Shown: in pieces, positions 10,971-20,995 of the stretch
How the letters are laid out: every line of letters begins with the position of its first letter
Position numbering within the stretch: position 1 is the first letter of the stretch
NCBI RefSeq assembly: GCF_022825805.1
Contig: NZ_JAJDWC010000016.1
Span: 18,696-82,695, forward strand
DNA length: 64,000 nt
Source of the DNA: Phaeobacter sp.
Lineage (GTDB): Bacteria; Pseudomonadota; Alphaproteobacteria; Rhodobacterales; Rhodobacteraceae
Reading direction: 5' to 3'
Position numbers and translations under genes: made by a program
The notes under the pieces: generated by a model
Databases searched by the model: none
The model's input: only the letters and a program-made list of their open reading frames with translations
Told to the model about the DNA's origin: nothing

Positions 10971-11389
10971 TGGAATGGCTGCTGTGCGGACCCTGCTGCC
11001 GTTCGCTGCACCCGCTTGGTTTCCGCTGCGGCTGCGCGGGTTTCGGGGGGACAAGCAGGAACTTGACCTTCTCTGCAGGTGCGAAACAGTCAGGGCGAAA
11101 CGTAGGAAACCGACATTCAGGCAGCGCCACAGGCAGTTCCGGATCCACAGCGCCGCAGGTCGGATTCTAGCCCAGCATTTTGCAATATTCGGCGCAAAGC
11201 GTGAGCGAAGGGTACGGTTGTAGCAACGCTTCTCTGCAGCTACTTTCTTTCCTCGCTAACCACGGCCGAAAGTCTGGGTGCAGTCTTCCCCCTACTGGGT
11301 GCATTCGAAAAATTAAAGTTTTCCAAAGTTATGCTGAATAAAAAATTCAAAATATTATGAGCTCAATCCTCCTCCCCTCCCTCTGATTA

Positions 11390-13498
11390 TTAACTATAGT
11401 CAAAACTCGTCAAGGAAATCTTTCTTTCAAATACATCCACATCCAGTACCCTCACTTCTATTTCATCTCCAATTGCCTTCGCGGCATCCTCATCATTGCA
11501 TTTGCTAGTGTGCAATAGCCCAGTAAAGGAATCCTCCAGTCGAACAAATATTCCAAATTGCTTTATATTAACCACTACTCCTTTCGCCATTGTTCCGGGC
11601 GGATAGCGTTCATCCAATCCTGCCCAAGATCCGGCTAGCTGGCCTTCGCGCTCTTTGATGGTTTTAACGAGAGAATTGACGGCCAAAAGCTCACCAATGT
11701 CGCTATCAGAAAAAACCAAATCCAAATCTTGGCTTAGTGTGTCCCTCTCACTCTTCAAGAAATTCACAGCTGTTTTTGCATTCATAAGTGAACTCCGATT
11801 GTCGAAGTGCAACCTTGGATTGTAGCTTCGATCTACGACTGACCGAGCGACAGCCTCTTGGCGAAACCACGTGTCTTCAGAAACTGCAGCTAGATAGTGA
11901 GGGTTTCCTAGCATGTACAAATGCGTCCTGCCCGCTGGACTGATTGTTATCAGGTCATCTAGTGTTAACCCAACCATTCTAAAGTCTTCGCTGACAATAC
12001 AGAAATGTCGCGCCAGATAATTAATTTCTCTGGTTAATACACCTTCATCAATGCCGATTTTGCGCAAGTCATCGAGTAGGTCCCTACCTCGTGTGTAGCC
12101 ATCCTTTCTTGCTCCCTTTCCGACGTGCGCGACATTTGCGAGGAATCTTAGAATCGCAATTCTTGAAAAGTAGCTAGGTCTGTCATCGTCAATTTCGGAG
12201 GAGAAGAGATTGACAACATACGAATAGTCGCTGTCATAGTATCTCTTCTTTGACCTCAAAACTACCCTACTTACGAGAGATATCGGAAGGGAATAAGACC
12301 CTTTCGATTGCACCATCTTTACGATGTGATCTTCTGAAATATGTCCACTTGAGCAGAACTCCAGGAATATTTCCATTGCCCGCCGCATGTTGCGCCCTGC
12401 CAACCCAATTAACAGACGCCTAATATTTGAATTTGAGTCGAACACTAACTTCAGAATAGAGTTTAGGTACGACACCTTATCAGCCGCGGTGTATGTGGCT
12501 TTCATAGAGTTCGGGAGGTCGTAGGAAAATTTCTCTTCCGGATTTTCTTTAAGCTTGGAGATAGCATAATCAACCCGTGATCTAAGTATCAAATCGAACC
12601 TGGGTGACTCAATACGGAAGGCCAAATCCTTGAGCGCTGTATCTAAAGGAGGTAAGTTTAGATTCCTGTCATAGGTCTCCTCTCGCAATGGTAAAAATAC
12701 CATGGCGTTAAATTCATTCCTTAGCCACTGAGCCGCCTCAAACATTAATAGTTGCTCTTCTAAGAGACGCTTGTCACAGTTATCTAAAACGATCACGACT
12801 AATGCCGAGTGTCGGCTCGAAACATACTTACAATATGATTGCGCTCGATAATGCGCGTTCTCGACACATCCGGTGAGTATTTCCGCAAGCTTCTCATTGT
12901 ATTTCGTCTTATCATGTTCGTAGAGCCTTCCCACGCCCTTTCGAAAGGTCTCCACGTCAGTTCTAAAAATTTTTCGAAGCGTCTCAAGTTCGTCGAAGGC
13001 GATATCACTCTCTACACTTCGTATTCTTTCTATTATCTCTACGCGAAGCCAGTTGTAGATCTCTTCCTTTGAAACCGGAGCTTGATTCATATTCAAATGA
13101 ATCCAGCGTGTACTTCTTTTCACATCATTTGGGAGGGCTTTTACTCTCAAATGATCAACGAAAGTGGTTTTTCCGGAACCAGCAGCACCAACCAATAGCA
13201 TTACTTGGTTCGTTAGCTTGTCGCCCTGCCTGAGCTTTTTGATAATCTGCTCCGGCTCAGATGTATCTTCAATAGTAGTTGTATTGTTCTCGGATGGGGG
13301 AACAATCGCCCGAAACGTTCTATCAATGGAATCTACATAGCGTTCGCGGCGTTTGGACGGAATATAGCATTCGGATGCAACCACATTGCGCTCTTCAATG
13401 TTCGCAGGATCAAAGACACCTCTGAAATCTGTTTTTATAGTAGTTCCGAAGGAGTTTAGCCCTACCTCCTCGCTTTGCGCGGCGATTCCTCCCACCAT
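11390..13498 (-). CDS. P-loop NTPase with probable winged-helix region and C-terminal S1 RNA-binding domain
   Basis: Walker A LLVGAAGSGKTTF; Walker B-like ALVVIVLDNCDK; C-terminus YPPGTMAKGVVVNIKQFGIFVRLEDSFTGLLHTSK...VRVLDVDVFERKISL is S1-like; AT-rich. Confidence 0.85.
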   Translation of the reverse strand: MVGGIAAQSEEVGLNSFGTTIKTDFRGVFDPANIEERNVVASECYIPSKRRERYVDSIDRTFRAIVPPSENNTTTIEDTSEPEQIIKKLRQGDKLTNQVMLLVGAAGSGKTTFVDHLRVKALPNDVKRSTRWIHLNMNQAPVSKEEIYNWLRVEIIERIRSVESDIAFDELETLRKIFRTDVETFRKGVGRLYEHDKTKYNEKLAEILTGCVENAHYRAQSYCKYVSSRHSALVVIVLDNCDKRLLEEQLLMFEAAQWLRNEFNAMVFLPLREETYDRNLNLPPLDTALKDLAFRIESPRFDLILRSRVDYAISKLKENPEEKFSYDLPNSMKATYTAADKVSYLNSILKLVFDSNSNIRRLLIGLAGRNMRRAMEIFLEFCSSGHISEDHIVKMVQSKGSYSLPISLVSRVVLRSKKRYYDSDYSYVVNLFSSEIDDDRPSYFSRIAILRFLANVAHVGKGARKDGYTRGRDLLDDLRKIGIDEGVLTREINYLARHFCIVSEDFRMVGLTLDDLITISPAGRTHLYMLGNPHYLAAVSEDTWFRQEAVARSVVDRSYNPRLHFDNRSSLMNAKTAVNFLKSERDTLSQDLDLVFSDSDIGELLAVNSLVKTIKEREGQLAGSWAGLDERYPPGTMAKGVVVNIKQFGIFVRLEDSFTGLLHTSKCNDEDAAKAIGDEIEVRVLDVDVFERKISLTSFDYS

Positions 13499-14037
13499 TT
13501 TTCGCGGCTTCCAATATCGTTTGGGTCTGATTTTTTTAGTACCGCCTCGCCCCGTTTGGACATTTGATTGTGGCCATACGCTTCCAAGAAGGCTGAAAAA
13601 TCGACATCCGCTTGACTGAAATTTTTTGCTAATATGTCAAACTCCGGAGACTCTGTGTTTGCGCGACCGGCAATCAGTCTTTCTCCATTGCATGCAATAA
13701 CATGCTGTACAGGATCGACCTGCGCACTATATCGCGCGTTCAATTCTGACGAATATAGTCTTGCCTCACGCATCGCTTCCTCAAGGTCTTCGCCTACCGC
13801 TTTGGCTTCGATCACCAAAAGAGGAATACCTGCATGTACAAAAACGTAATCGGGGTAGTAGTTCTTTTTCGATTTTCCCTTACCTATTGTGATACTCTTG
13901 ATGCTAACTTTCGTGAAAATTCCATCTTCCGGCAGCGCCAAGCCGTGAGGAGCTTGCGAAGTCAAAAGAGGCCAAATTATCTTTTGTTCCACATCACTTT
14001 CGGTTCTTAGATTGTCGGCTTGGAAATTTTCTGGCAT
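13462..14037 (-). CDS. HsdR N-terminal-like PD-(D/E)XK nuclease domain protein
   Basis: TESDVEQKIIWPLLT...YYPDYVFVHAGIPLLVIEAKAVGEDLEEAMREARLYSSELN; overlaps downstream NTPase ORF by 37 nt. Confidence 0.8.
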   Translation of the reverse strand: MPENFQADNLRTESDVEQKIIWPLLTSQAPHGLALPEDGIFTKVSIKSITIGKGKSKKNYYPDYVFVHAGIPLLVIEAKAVGEDLEEAMREARLYSSELNARYSAQVDPVQHVIACNGERLIAGRANTESPEFDILAKNFSQADVDFSAFLEAYGHNQMSKRGEAVLKKSDPNDIGSREKWWEESPRKARR

Positions 14038-14514
14038 TGCGGATTCGTCTCTATTATTTTTGGCTAAATTACTACCGTAGTGAGCCTTTCGAGCTCGGGT
14101 GTTGCTGTGTGTTCAAGTAACGCTAACTTCGGTAGTGCACCTAGCCAAGTAAAACCTACTATCGCTCATCGATTAGCGGCGGGGTGGATCCGCTAACGTA
14201 CAGTCGTTGAGAGTTGAGTTTCCTATGTGCAGCGCAGCGACGACCTTGCCCCGCTAGGTCTTGCTTTGGACTGCTGGCCGTCATTGCGCCTGCGACAGGC
14301 GCGGGGTCTTTTTCCACAAGTTGGTCATAAGCATGTTGGAAATGCTCTAAAGCAGACGAATCGCTGGACTGGTGAAGCTGCTCCGCAGCAACGATAGGTA
14401 ATGTGAACGACAGGTGAGGGCTGCGACAGATAATGTGCGATTGCAGCATGCAGCCTGATCGGCAATGACAGCAAAGGGCTCACAACAGACATCGCTCCAG
14501 TCACCGGTGGGCGA

Positions 14515-15486
14515 TCAATGCGCAGCATTTTTCCCCGAAACTGCCGCAATCACCGGACCCACAATCTTCGTCGCAAGCGGGATCAGCGCGAGGCCGTAGG
14601 CGAGGCCCAGCACTCCATCCATTGCAGCTTTGGCGGTCCATTCGGCAAAGCCTTCCCAAGCGGCAGGCACGGCGTGGCCGACGGCATAGGCCCAGTCGTG
14701 GATCAGATGCCCCGGCGCGCCCACGCCCAACTCCTCCAGCCCGTGGATCATGATCGAGCCCCCAACCCACAACATCGCGGCGGTGCCGATCACCGACAGC
14801 GTCCACAAGAGCACCGGCATGAACCGGACCAACCCGCGCCCCAGACCGCGACCAATGGGGGTCGGCGCGTTTTTGGTGAGGTAAAGCCCCACATCGTCCA
14901 TCTTCACGATCAGCGCGACGGAGCCATAGACCGCGACGGTGACGCCAATGGCAACCACGGCCAGTGTGGCTGCCTGCATCCAGACATTCGGGGCCTCGAT
15001 GGCGGCCAGCGAGATGGTCATGATCTCGGCCGACAGAATGAAATCGGTCTTGATCGCGCCCTTGATCTTCTGCTCTTCCAGGTGGCCTGGGTCCTTGACG
15101 CTCATGTCCTCGTCGATGGCATGGCTGGCGTGGGGAAACAGCACGTGAAAGATCTTCTCCGCGCCTTCGAAACACAGGTAGCTGCCGCCCAGCATCAACA
15201 GAGGGGTGATCAGCCAGGGGGCAAAATTGGCCAACAGCATGGCCACCGGCAGCAGCAACACCAGCTTGTTGAAAAATGATCCGCGGGCGATGCGCCAGAT
15301 GATCGGCAGTTCACGGGCAGGCGCAAAGCCCTGCACATATTTGGGCGTTACGGCCGCATCGTCGATGATGACGCCAGCGGTCTTGGCCCCCGCCTTACCG
15401 GCAGCGGCGGCGACATCATCGATGGATGTGGCCGCAACCTTCGCCAGGGCTGCCACATCGTCCATCAGGGCCAGTAAACCGCTCAT
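14515..15486 (-). CDS. DUF808 (YedI-like) membrane protein
   Basis: MSGLLALMDDVAALAKVAATSIDDVAAAAGKAGAKTAGVIIDDAAVTPKYVQGF; start at ATG 15486. Confidence 0.92.
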   Translation of the reverse strand: MSGLLALMDDVAALAKVAATSIDDVAAAAGKAGAKTAGVIIDDAAVTPKYVQGFAPARELPIIWRIARGSFFNKLVLLLPVAMLLANFAPWLITPLLMLGGSYLCFEGAEKIFHVLFPHASHAIDEDMSVKDPGHLEEQKIKGAIKTDFILSAEIMTISLAAIEAPNVWMQAATLAVVAIGVTVAVYGSVALIVKMDDVGLYLTKNAPTPIGRGLGRGLVRFMPVLLWTLSVIGTAAMLWVGGSIMIHGLEELGVGAPGHLIHDWAYAVGHAVPAAWEGFAEWTAKAAMDGVLGLAYGLALIPLATKIVGPVIAAVSGKNAAH

Positions 15487-15768
15487 TGTGATCTCTCTTT
15501 CGCATCTGCCATTCTTGCTCTGGCTCCACCCTACCCATTCACCTGCCCAGCACAACCCGACATGACAGGCGCATCCCCCGTGGGATCTGCCGCTTTTGCC
15601 AGAGGGACTGCCACGCGGCGATTTTCGTTATCGCCATCAGTCATTTTCGTTACCGCCACCATCGCATTTTTGCGCTAACACAAGGGTTTTATATACCTTT
15701 TCGCACTTTTGCGGCTGTGATTTGGGCGCTATAGCGAGGACAAGTCTGCTGGTTTTGGAGAAACGCAT

Positions 15769-16770
15769 ATGACCATCAAAGTCGGGATCAACGGGTTCGG
15801 CCGCATCGGGCGCTGCACCCTGGCGCATATCGCGGCCTCTGGCCGGGAAGATATCGAAGTGGTCAAGGTCAATGCGACAGGCCCGCTGGAAACGGCTGCA
15901 CATCTGCTGAAATACGACAGCGTCCACGGGCGTTTCCCCAATGAGGTGACATTGGGCGAAGGCACCATGAACCTGGGCCGCGGCGACATGCAGATGTTCT
16001 CGACCTACAATATGGACGAGCTGGACTGGAGCGGCTGTGACATCGTTCTGGAATGCACCGGCAAGTTCAACGACGGCGAAAAAGCCAAGGCGCATCTGGC
16101 GCAGGGCGCCAAGAAAGTTCTGCTTTCGGCACCGGGCAAAAACGTCGACAAGACCATCGTGTTTGGCGTCAATGATGACCAGCTGCGCGCCGGGGATGTC
16201 ATGGTCTCTAACGGATCCTGCACCACCAACTGCCTGGCTCCGCTCGCCAAGGTCCTGGATGAAACCGTGGGCATCGACAGCGGCATCATGACGACAATCC
16301 ACGCCTACACCGGCGACCAGCCAACCCTGGACCGCCGCCACAGCGATCTGTACCGCGCCCGCGCTGCTGCCATGGCGATGATCCCGACCTCCACTGGCGC
16401 TGCCAAGGCACTGGGAGAGGTGCTGCCAAACCTCAAAGGTCGTCTGGACGGCTCCGCGATCCGCGTGCCGACACCGAATGTGTCAGCCGTGGACCTGACC
16501 TTCCGCGCCTCCAAGAAGACATCTGTGACCGAGATCAATGCGATCATGAGCGAAGCCGCCAAGGGGTCCATGTCGCGTGTTCTGGGGTATGAGCCTGCGC
16601 CGCTGGTGTCTGTGGATTTCAACCACACCGAACACAGCTCCATCTTTGCGCCAGATCAGACCCGCGTCGTTGAAGAGCAGCTGGTCCGCGTTCTGGCCTG
16701 GTATGACAACGAATGGGCCTTCTCGGTGCGTATGGCCGATGTGGCCGTGGCCATGGGTCGCCTGGGCTAA
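15769..16770 (+). CDS. gap: Type I glyceraldehyde-3-phosphate dehydrogenase
   Basis: MTIKVGINGFGRIGR...SNGSCTTNCLAPLAK. Confidence 0.96.
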   Translation: MTIKVGINGFGRIGRCTLAHIAASGREDIEVVKVNATGPLETAAHLLKYDSVHGRFPNEVTLGEGTMNLGRGDMQMFSTYNMDELDWSGCDIVLECTGKFNDGEKAKAHLAQGAKKVLLSAPGKNVDKTIVFGVNDDQLRAGDVMVSNGSCTTNCLAPLAKVLDETVGIDSGIMTTIHAYTGDQPTLDRRHSDLYRARAAAMAMIPTSTGAAKALGEVLPNLKGRLDGSAIRVPTPNVSAVDLTFRASKKTSVTEINAIMSEAAKGSMSRVLGYEPAPLVSVDFNHTEHSSIFAPDQTRVVEEQLVRVLAWYDNEWAFSVRMADVAVAMGRLG

Positions 16771-16793
16771 GCCCCGCACACAGACTTGTTTTC

Positions 16794-16828
16794 AAACGCT
16801 CGGTCAGGCATATCTGATCGGGCGTTTC
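16794..16828 (+). terminator. Probable terminator hairpin after gap
   Basis: aaacgctcggtcaggcatatctgatcgggcgttt, imperfect stem with G-T pairs, weak T-run. Confidence 0.5.
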
Positions 16829-16846
16829 ACGTTTTGGATCCCCAAC

Positions 16847-16990
16847 ATGACCAATCAGATTTCTCTTTGGCTCGGCGGTCTCCTGCTGGTGGCGATCGCT
16901 GTTGATGTGACGCTGTTTGGCCCCGATCACATGCTGTTTCTGGGCAAGCGCCTGTTTGAGCTGATTGATTGGCTGGCCTTCTGGCGGTGA
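16847..16990 (+). CDS. Small membrane protein of unknown function
   Basis: MTNQISLWLGGLLLVAIAVDVTLFGPDHMLFLGKRLFELIDWLAFWR. Confidence 0.65.
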   Translation: MTNQISLWLGGLLLVAIAVDVTLFGPDHMLFLGKRLFELIDWLAFWR

Positions 16991-17026
16991 GGGCCGCGCT
17001 GGTCACGGTCCAGACATCACCAGGCG

Positions 17027-17074
17027 CAACCATCTACAGGCGAAATCATCTACAGACGCATCCATCTAAAGACA
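17027..17074. repeat. 16-bp degenerate tandem repeat x 3
   Basis: caaccatctacaggcg/aaatcatctacagacg/catccatctaaagaca. Confidence 0.75.
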
Positions 17075-17216
17075 CAACGGTGACCGCTGCAAAACCGCTG
17101 AGGCGCAAAGCGCGCCACAATCCCGCCTGATCCAAAGCGCCTGAGGCCCACCACAAGCCGCCGCCAATCTGAGACCTAGCAGGTGGACCCGGCGACGTGC
17201 GCCGGGGATCCGGTGT

Positions 17217-17711
17217 TCAGCCTTTCAGCCGCTTGATCAATTCTTCTTCGACCATCGGCGGGACAAATTTCGACACATCCCCACCAAGACGCGCGATCTC
17301 CTTGACCAGTTTGGAGGCAATCGCCTGATGGCGCGCTTCGGCCATCAAAAACACGGTTTCCACCGAACTGTCGAGCGCGCGGTTCATGCCAACCATCTGG
17401 AATTCATATTCGAAATCGGCAACCGCCCGCAGGCCGCGCACGATGATCTGCGCGCCGACATCGCGGGCGCAATCGATCAACAGGTTCTCAAACGGATGGG
17501 CGACAATCTCGGTGCCGGTCTGTTCGCTCAGCTTGGCGCATTCCGCTTCGATCATGGCAACCCGCTCTTCCAAGGAGAACAACGGCCCCTTGTCGCGGTT
17601 GATCGCAACGCCGATCACCAGCTTGTCGACCAAAGCACTGGCCCGGCGAATGATGTCGATATGCCCCAAGGTGATGGGATCGAATGTCCCGGGGTACAAG
17701 CCAATACGCAT
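17217..17711 (-). CDS. coaD: Phosphopantetheine adenylyltransferase
   Basis: MRIGLYPGTFDPITLGHIDIIRRA; start ATG 17711. Confidence 0.95.
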   Translation of the reverse strand: MRIGLYPGTFDPITLGHIDIIRRASALVDKLVIGVAINRDKGPLFSLEERVAMIEAECAKLSEQTGTEIVAHPFENLLIDCARDVGAQIIVRGLRAVADFEYEFQMVGMNRALDSSVETVFLMAEARHQAIASKLVKEIARLGGDVSKFVPPMVEEELIKRLKG

Positions 17712-17958
17712 AAGGCCCCTCCTGCCTGCTGGTTGGTTGCGCGCAGGCAAACATGTTTTTTGCCCGCCGCGCAAGAGCGTGAAAATACCGAATATTCTCG
17801 CGTCATCCCATCGGTCGCGACGTCACCCCTGCAGGCACCTGCGGGTTTGGCCGGATAGCGCTGTTCAGACACACTATGCGACAGGGGAAGATCGCGACGG
17901 GGAAAGATCGCTCAGCGGGTGTGAGCGATCAAAACCGGTGTGGTATCTCCTGGGGCAA

Positions 17959-18393
17959 TCAGTGCCCCATGATCATCCCTTCCAGCGCATTCTTTTCCAT
18001 CGCCACTTCGGCCAGCTGCGCCTTGACCACATCCCCCAGTGACACCAGGCCGATCAGCTTGTCATCTTCCACCACCGGCATGTGCCGGAACCGGCCCTCT
18101 GTCATGTCTTTCAGCACCTGTTCCACATTGGACTGGCTGGTGCAGGTCACCAGTTTGCGGGTCATGTAATCTGACACCGCCCCCTCCATGCAGGACGATC
18201 CGCTGCGCGCCAGTTCCCGCACAATGTCGCGCTCCGACAGGATGCCATCGGCGGTTTCACCGTTTTCGGAGACAACGACGGTGCCGATTTTATGGTCTGC
18301 CAGCAGTTCCGCGGCCTGTGAAATGGTTGCATTGGGCGCGATTGTGACCACACCAGAGCTTGCCTTTGACTTCAGAATGAATTGAATCAGCAT
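17959..18393 (-). CDS. CBS-domain pair protein
   Basis: VVTIAPNATISQAAELLADHKIGTVVVSENGETADGILSERDIVR...VSDYMTRKLVTC. Confidence 0.92.
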   Translation of the reverse strand: MLIQFILKSKASSGVVTIAPNATISQAAELLADHKIGTVVVSENGETADGILSERDIVRELARSGSSCMEGAVSDYMTRKLVTCTSQSNVEQVLKDMTEGRFRHMPVVEDDKLIGLVSLGDVVKAQLAEVAMEKNALEGMIMGH

Positions 18394-18451
18394 GGGCGCT
18401 CCTCAGTTGTTATAATAACTTGCGTCTCCTGAGGGTTGCGGGATCGCTGGT

Positions 18452-19348
18452 TCAAGTCAAGCCTTCCAGCCGGGTCACCTCATCGCGCAGCCCCTTCAGC
18501 AAAGCCTGCGCAAATCGATTGAGCCGGTCGCTGCGCTGATCGCCCTGATGGCGCACCAGATAAAAACTGCGGGTCAGGCTGATCTTGTCAGTCAGCACTT
18601 TGCGCAGGGAGCGGTGCGACGGCAGGGTGAAATCATGCGCTACACAAAGCGCTGTGCCTTCGGCGGCCATTTTGATCTGCACCGATACCGAATTGGAGGC
18701 CAGCGCGACGCGTTCCACACCCAGATCATTGAGGTAATCCAACTCGCGGTCGAAGATCATGTCGGGAATATAGCCGATCATCTTGTGCCGTTTCAGATCC
18801 TCCAGCTTCTCGATGGGTGGATGGTCGCGCAGATAATGACGTGATCCGACAAGGTGCAATTTATAGTCGGTGATTTTCTGCACCAACAACTGGCCCGCCG
18901 TGGGCGCACTGACCGTGACCGCCATATCCGCCTCGCGGCGCGACAGGTTGATCACCCGTGGCAGGGCCACGATCTGAATATCAAGATCAGGATTGTCTTC
19001 GCTGATGCGGGCGCAGACCTGGGGCAACAGGTAGTTGGCGCTGCCATCCGGCGCCCCAATGCGGATCTGTCCCGACAGAGTGTCGCTGGGCCCGACCAAG
19101 GCCTCCTGGCCTGCGCGCATCGCCTGCTCTGCCGCCTCGGCATGGCTCAACAGCCGGTCCCCTGCGGCGCTCAGCGCGTAGCCTTGCGGGGATTTCACGA
19201 ACAACGGCGTCTCCAAAGCCTCTTCAAACCGTGAAATCCGCCGTCCCACCGTGGCCGGATCCATCTTCAGCGCCCGGCCCGCCCCCGACAGGCTGCTTTC
19301 CCGCGCGACCGCCAGAAACACCCGCATATCATCCCACTGTGGATCCAT
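18452..19348 (-). CDS. LysR-family transcriptional regulator
   Basis: WDDMRVFLAVARESSLSGAGRALKMDPATVGRRISRFEEAL. Confidence 0.92.
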   Translation of the reverse strand: MDPQWDDMRVFLAVARESSLSGAGRALKMDPATVGRRISRFEEALETPLFVKSPQGYALSAAGDRLLSHAEAAEQAMRAGQEALVGPSDTLSGQIRIGAPDGSANYLLPQVCARISEDNPDLDIQIVALPRVINLSRREADMAVTVSAPTAGQLLVQKITDYKLHLVGSRHYLRDHPPIEKLEDLKRHKMIGYIPDMIFDRELDYLNDLGVERVALASNSVSVQIKMAAEGTALCVAHDFTLPSHRSLRKVLTDKISLTRSFYLVRHQGDQRSDRLNRFAQALLKGLRDEVTRLEGLT

Positions 19349-19382
19349 GAGCCTGTTCTCCTCATCGTGTTACAGCCCCTCG

Positions 19383-19398
19383 TTAAGGTGCTGTTAAC
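19383..19398. promoter_or_regulatory. Candidate CtrA-type site TTAA-N7-TTAAC
   Basis: ttaaggtgctgttaac between lysR and mmsA. Confidence 0.4.
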
Positions 19399-19495
19399 CC
19401 TTTGCGTTCCTGCAAAGCCTCTTTGGGATCTTTCCTCTTTTGGGATCATTTTTGCAAGCCTAGGATGACGCCAACTGCAAAAAGAGGAGGATCCG

Positions 19496-20995
19496 ATGCA
19501 AGAACTCGGTCACTTTATCAACGGTCAGATTGTTGCGGGCACCTCGGGCCGCAGCGACGACGTGTTCAACCCGGCAACGGGCGAATCCCAGTACAAATGC
19601 GCCATGGCCAGCGCGGCGGAAACCACCGACGCCATCGAAAAAGCGGCCGCTGCTCAGCCTGCATGGGGCGCCACCAACCCGCAAAAGCGCGCCCGCGTGA
19701 TGATGAAAATGGTCGCGCTGATGAACCGCGACATGGACAAGCTGGCCGAAGCGCTGTCGCGCGAACACGGCAAGACCATCCCGGACGCCAAAGGCGATCT
19801 GCAGCGCGGTCTGGAAGTGATCGAATACTGCATCGGTGCGCCACAGATGCTGAAGGGTGAATTCACCGACAGCGCAGGCCCCGGCATCGACATGTATTCC
19901 ATGCGCCAGCCGCTGGGTGTTGTCGGCTCCATCATGCCCTTCAACTTCCCCGCAATGATGCCGCTGTGGCACGTGGGCCCTGCCCTGGCCTGCGGCAACG
20001 CTGTGGTCCTGAAACCGTCCGAGCGCGACCCATCCGTTCCGCTGATGCTGGCCGAGCTGTTCGTCGAGGCGGGCCTGCCTGCCGGTGTGTTCCAGGTCAT
20101 CAACGGCGACAAAGAAGCCGTGGACACTATCCTGGACAGCGAAATCATCCAGGGCGTGTCCTTTGTGGGTTCCACCCCGATTGCCCAGTACATCTACTCC
20201 CGTGCGACAGCCAACGGCAAACGCGCGCAGTGCTTTGGTGGCGCCAAAAACCATCTGATCGTGATGCCTGACGCCGACATGGACCAGGCCGCTGACGCGC
20301 TGGTTGGGGCCGGTTTCGGCGCCGCAGGCGAACGCTGCATGGCGATTTCCGTGGCCGTTCCGGTGGGCGAAGAAACCGCAGACCGGCTGATCGAAAAGCT
20401 GATCCCGCGCATCGAAAAGCTGAAGGTCGGCCCCTACACCGCCGGAGACGACGTCGATCTGGGCCCAGTGGTGACCGCAGCTGCCAAAGACCGCATTCTC
20501 GGCCTGATCAACTCCGGTGTCGAACAGGGCGCAACCCTGGTGGTCGACAACCGCGACTTCAAACTGCAGGGCTATGAAGACGGCTTCTTCGTTGGCCCGC
20601 ACCTGTTTGACCACGTCACACCCGACATGGACATCTACAAGCAGGAAATCTTTGGCCCCGTTCTGTCCACCGTCCGCGCTGGCACCTACGAAGAGGCGCT
20701 GAAGCTGGCAATGGACCACGAGTACGGCAACGGCACCGCGATCTTCACCCGCGATGGCGACACCGCGCGCGATTTCGCAAGCCGGGTCAACATCGGCATG
20801 GTCGGCATCAACGTGCCAATCCCTGTGCCGCTGGCCTATCACACCTTTGGTGGCTGGAAGAAATCCATGTTTGGCGATCTGAACCAGCATGGCCCGGACA
20901 GCTTCAAGTTCTACACCCGCACCAAGACCGTGACCTCGCGCTGGCCGTCGGGCATCAAGGAAGGTGGCGAGTTCAACTTTAAGGCGATGGACTGA
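19496..20995 (+). CDS. mmsA: CoA-acylating methylmalonate-semialdehyde dehydrogenase
   Basis: FINGQIVAGTSGRSDDVFNPATGE...GAAGERCMAISVAVPVG. Confidence 0.95.
   Translation: MQELGHFINGQIVAGTSGRSDDVFNPATGESQYKCAMASAAETTDAIEKAAAAQPAWGATNPQKRARVMMKMVALMNRDMDKLAEALSREHGKTIPDAKGDLQRGLEVIEYCIGAPQMLKGEFTDSAGPGIDMYSMRQPLGVVGSIMPFNFPAMMPLWHVGPALACGNAVVLKPSERDPSVPLMLAELFVEAGLPAGVFQVINGDKEAVDTILDSEIIQGVSFVGSTPIAQYIYSRATANGKRAQCFGGAKNHLIVMPDADMDQAADALVGAGFGAAGERCMAISVAVPVGEETADRLIEKLIPRIEKLKVGPYTAGDDVDLGPVVTAAAKDRILGLINSGVEQGATLVVDNRDFKLQGYEDGFFVGPHLFDHVTPDMDIYKQEIFGPVLSTVRAGTYEEALKLAMDHEYGNGTAIFTRDGDTARDFASRVNIGMVGINVPIPVPLAYHTFGGWKKSMFGDLNQHGPDSFKFYTRTKTVTSRWPSGIKEGGEFNFKAMD

Noticed and set aside
8837-11011. 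724-aa minus-strand ORF
   Set aside because: Shadow of tkt
15640-15710. Direct repeat attttcgttatcgccatcagtc / attttcgttaccgccaccatcg and GCGCTAACA half-site before gap
   Set aside because: Possible operator, but only a half palindrome and I could not tie it securely to a known regulator
19460-20890. 476-aa minus-strand ORF
   Set aside because: Shadow of mmsA
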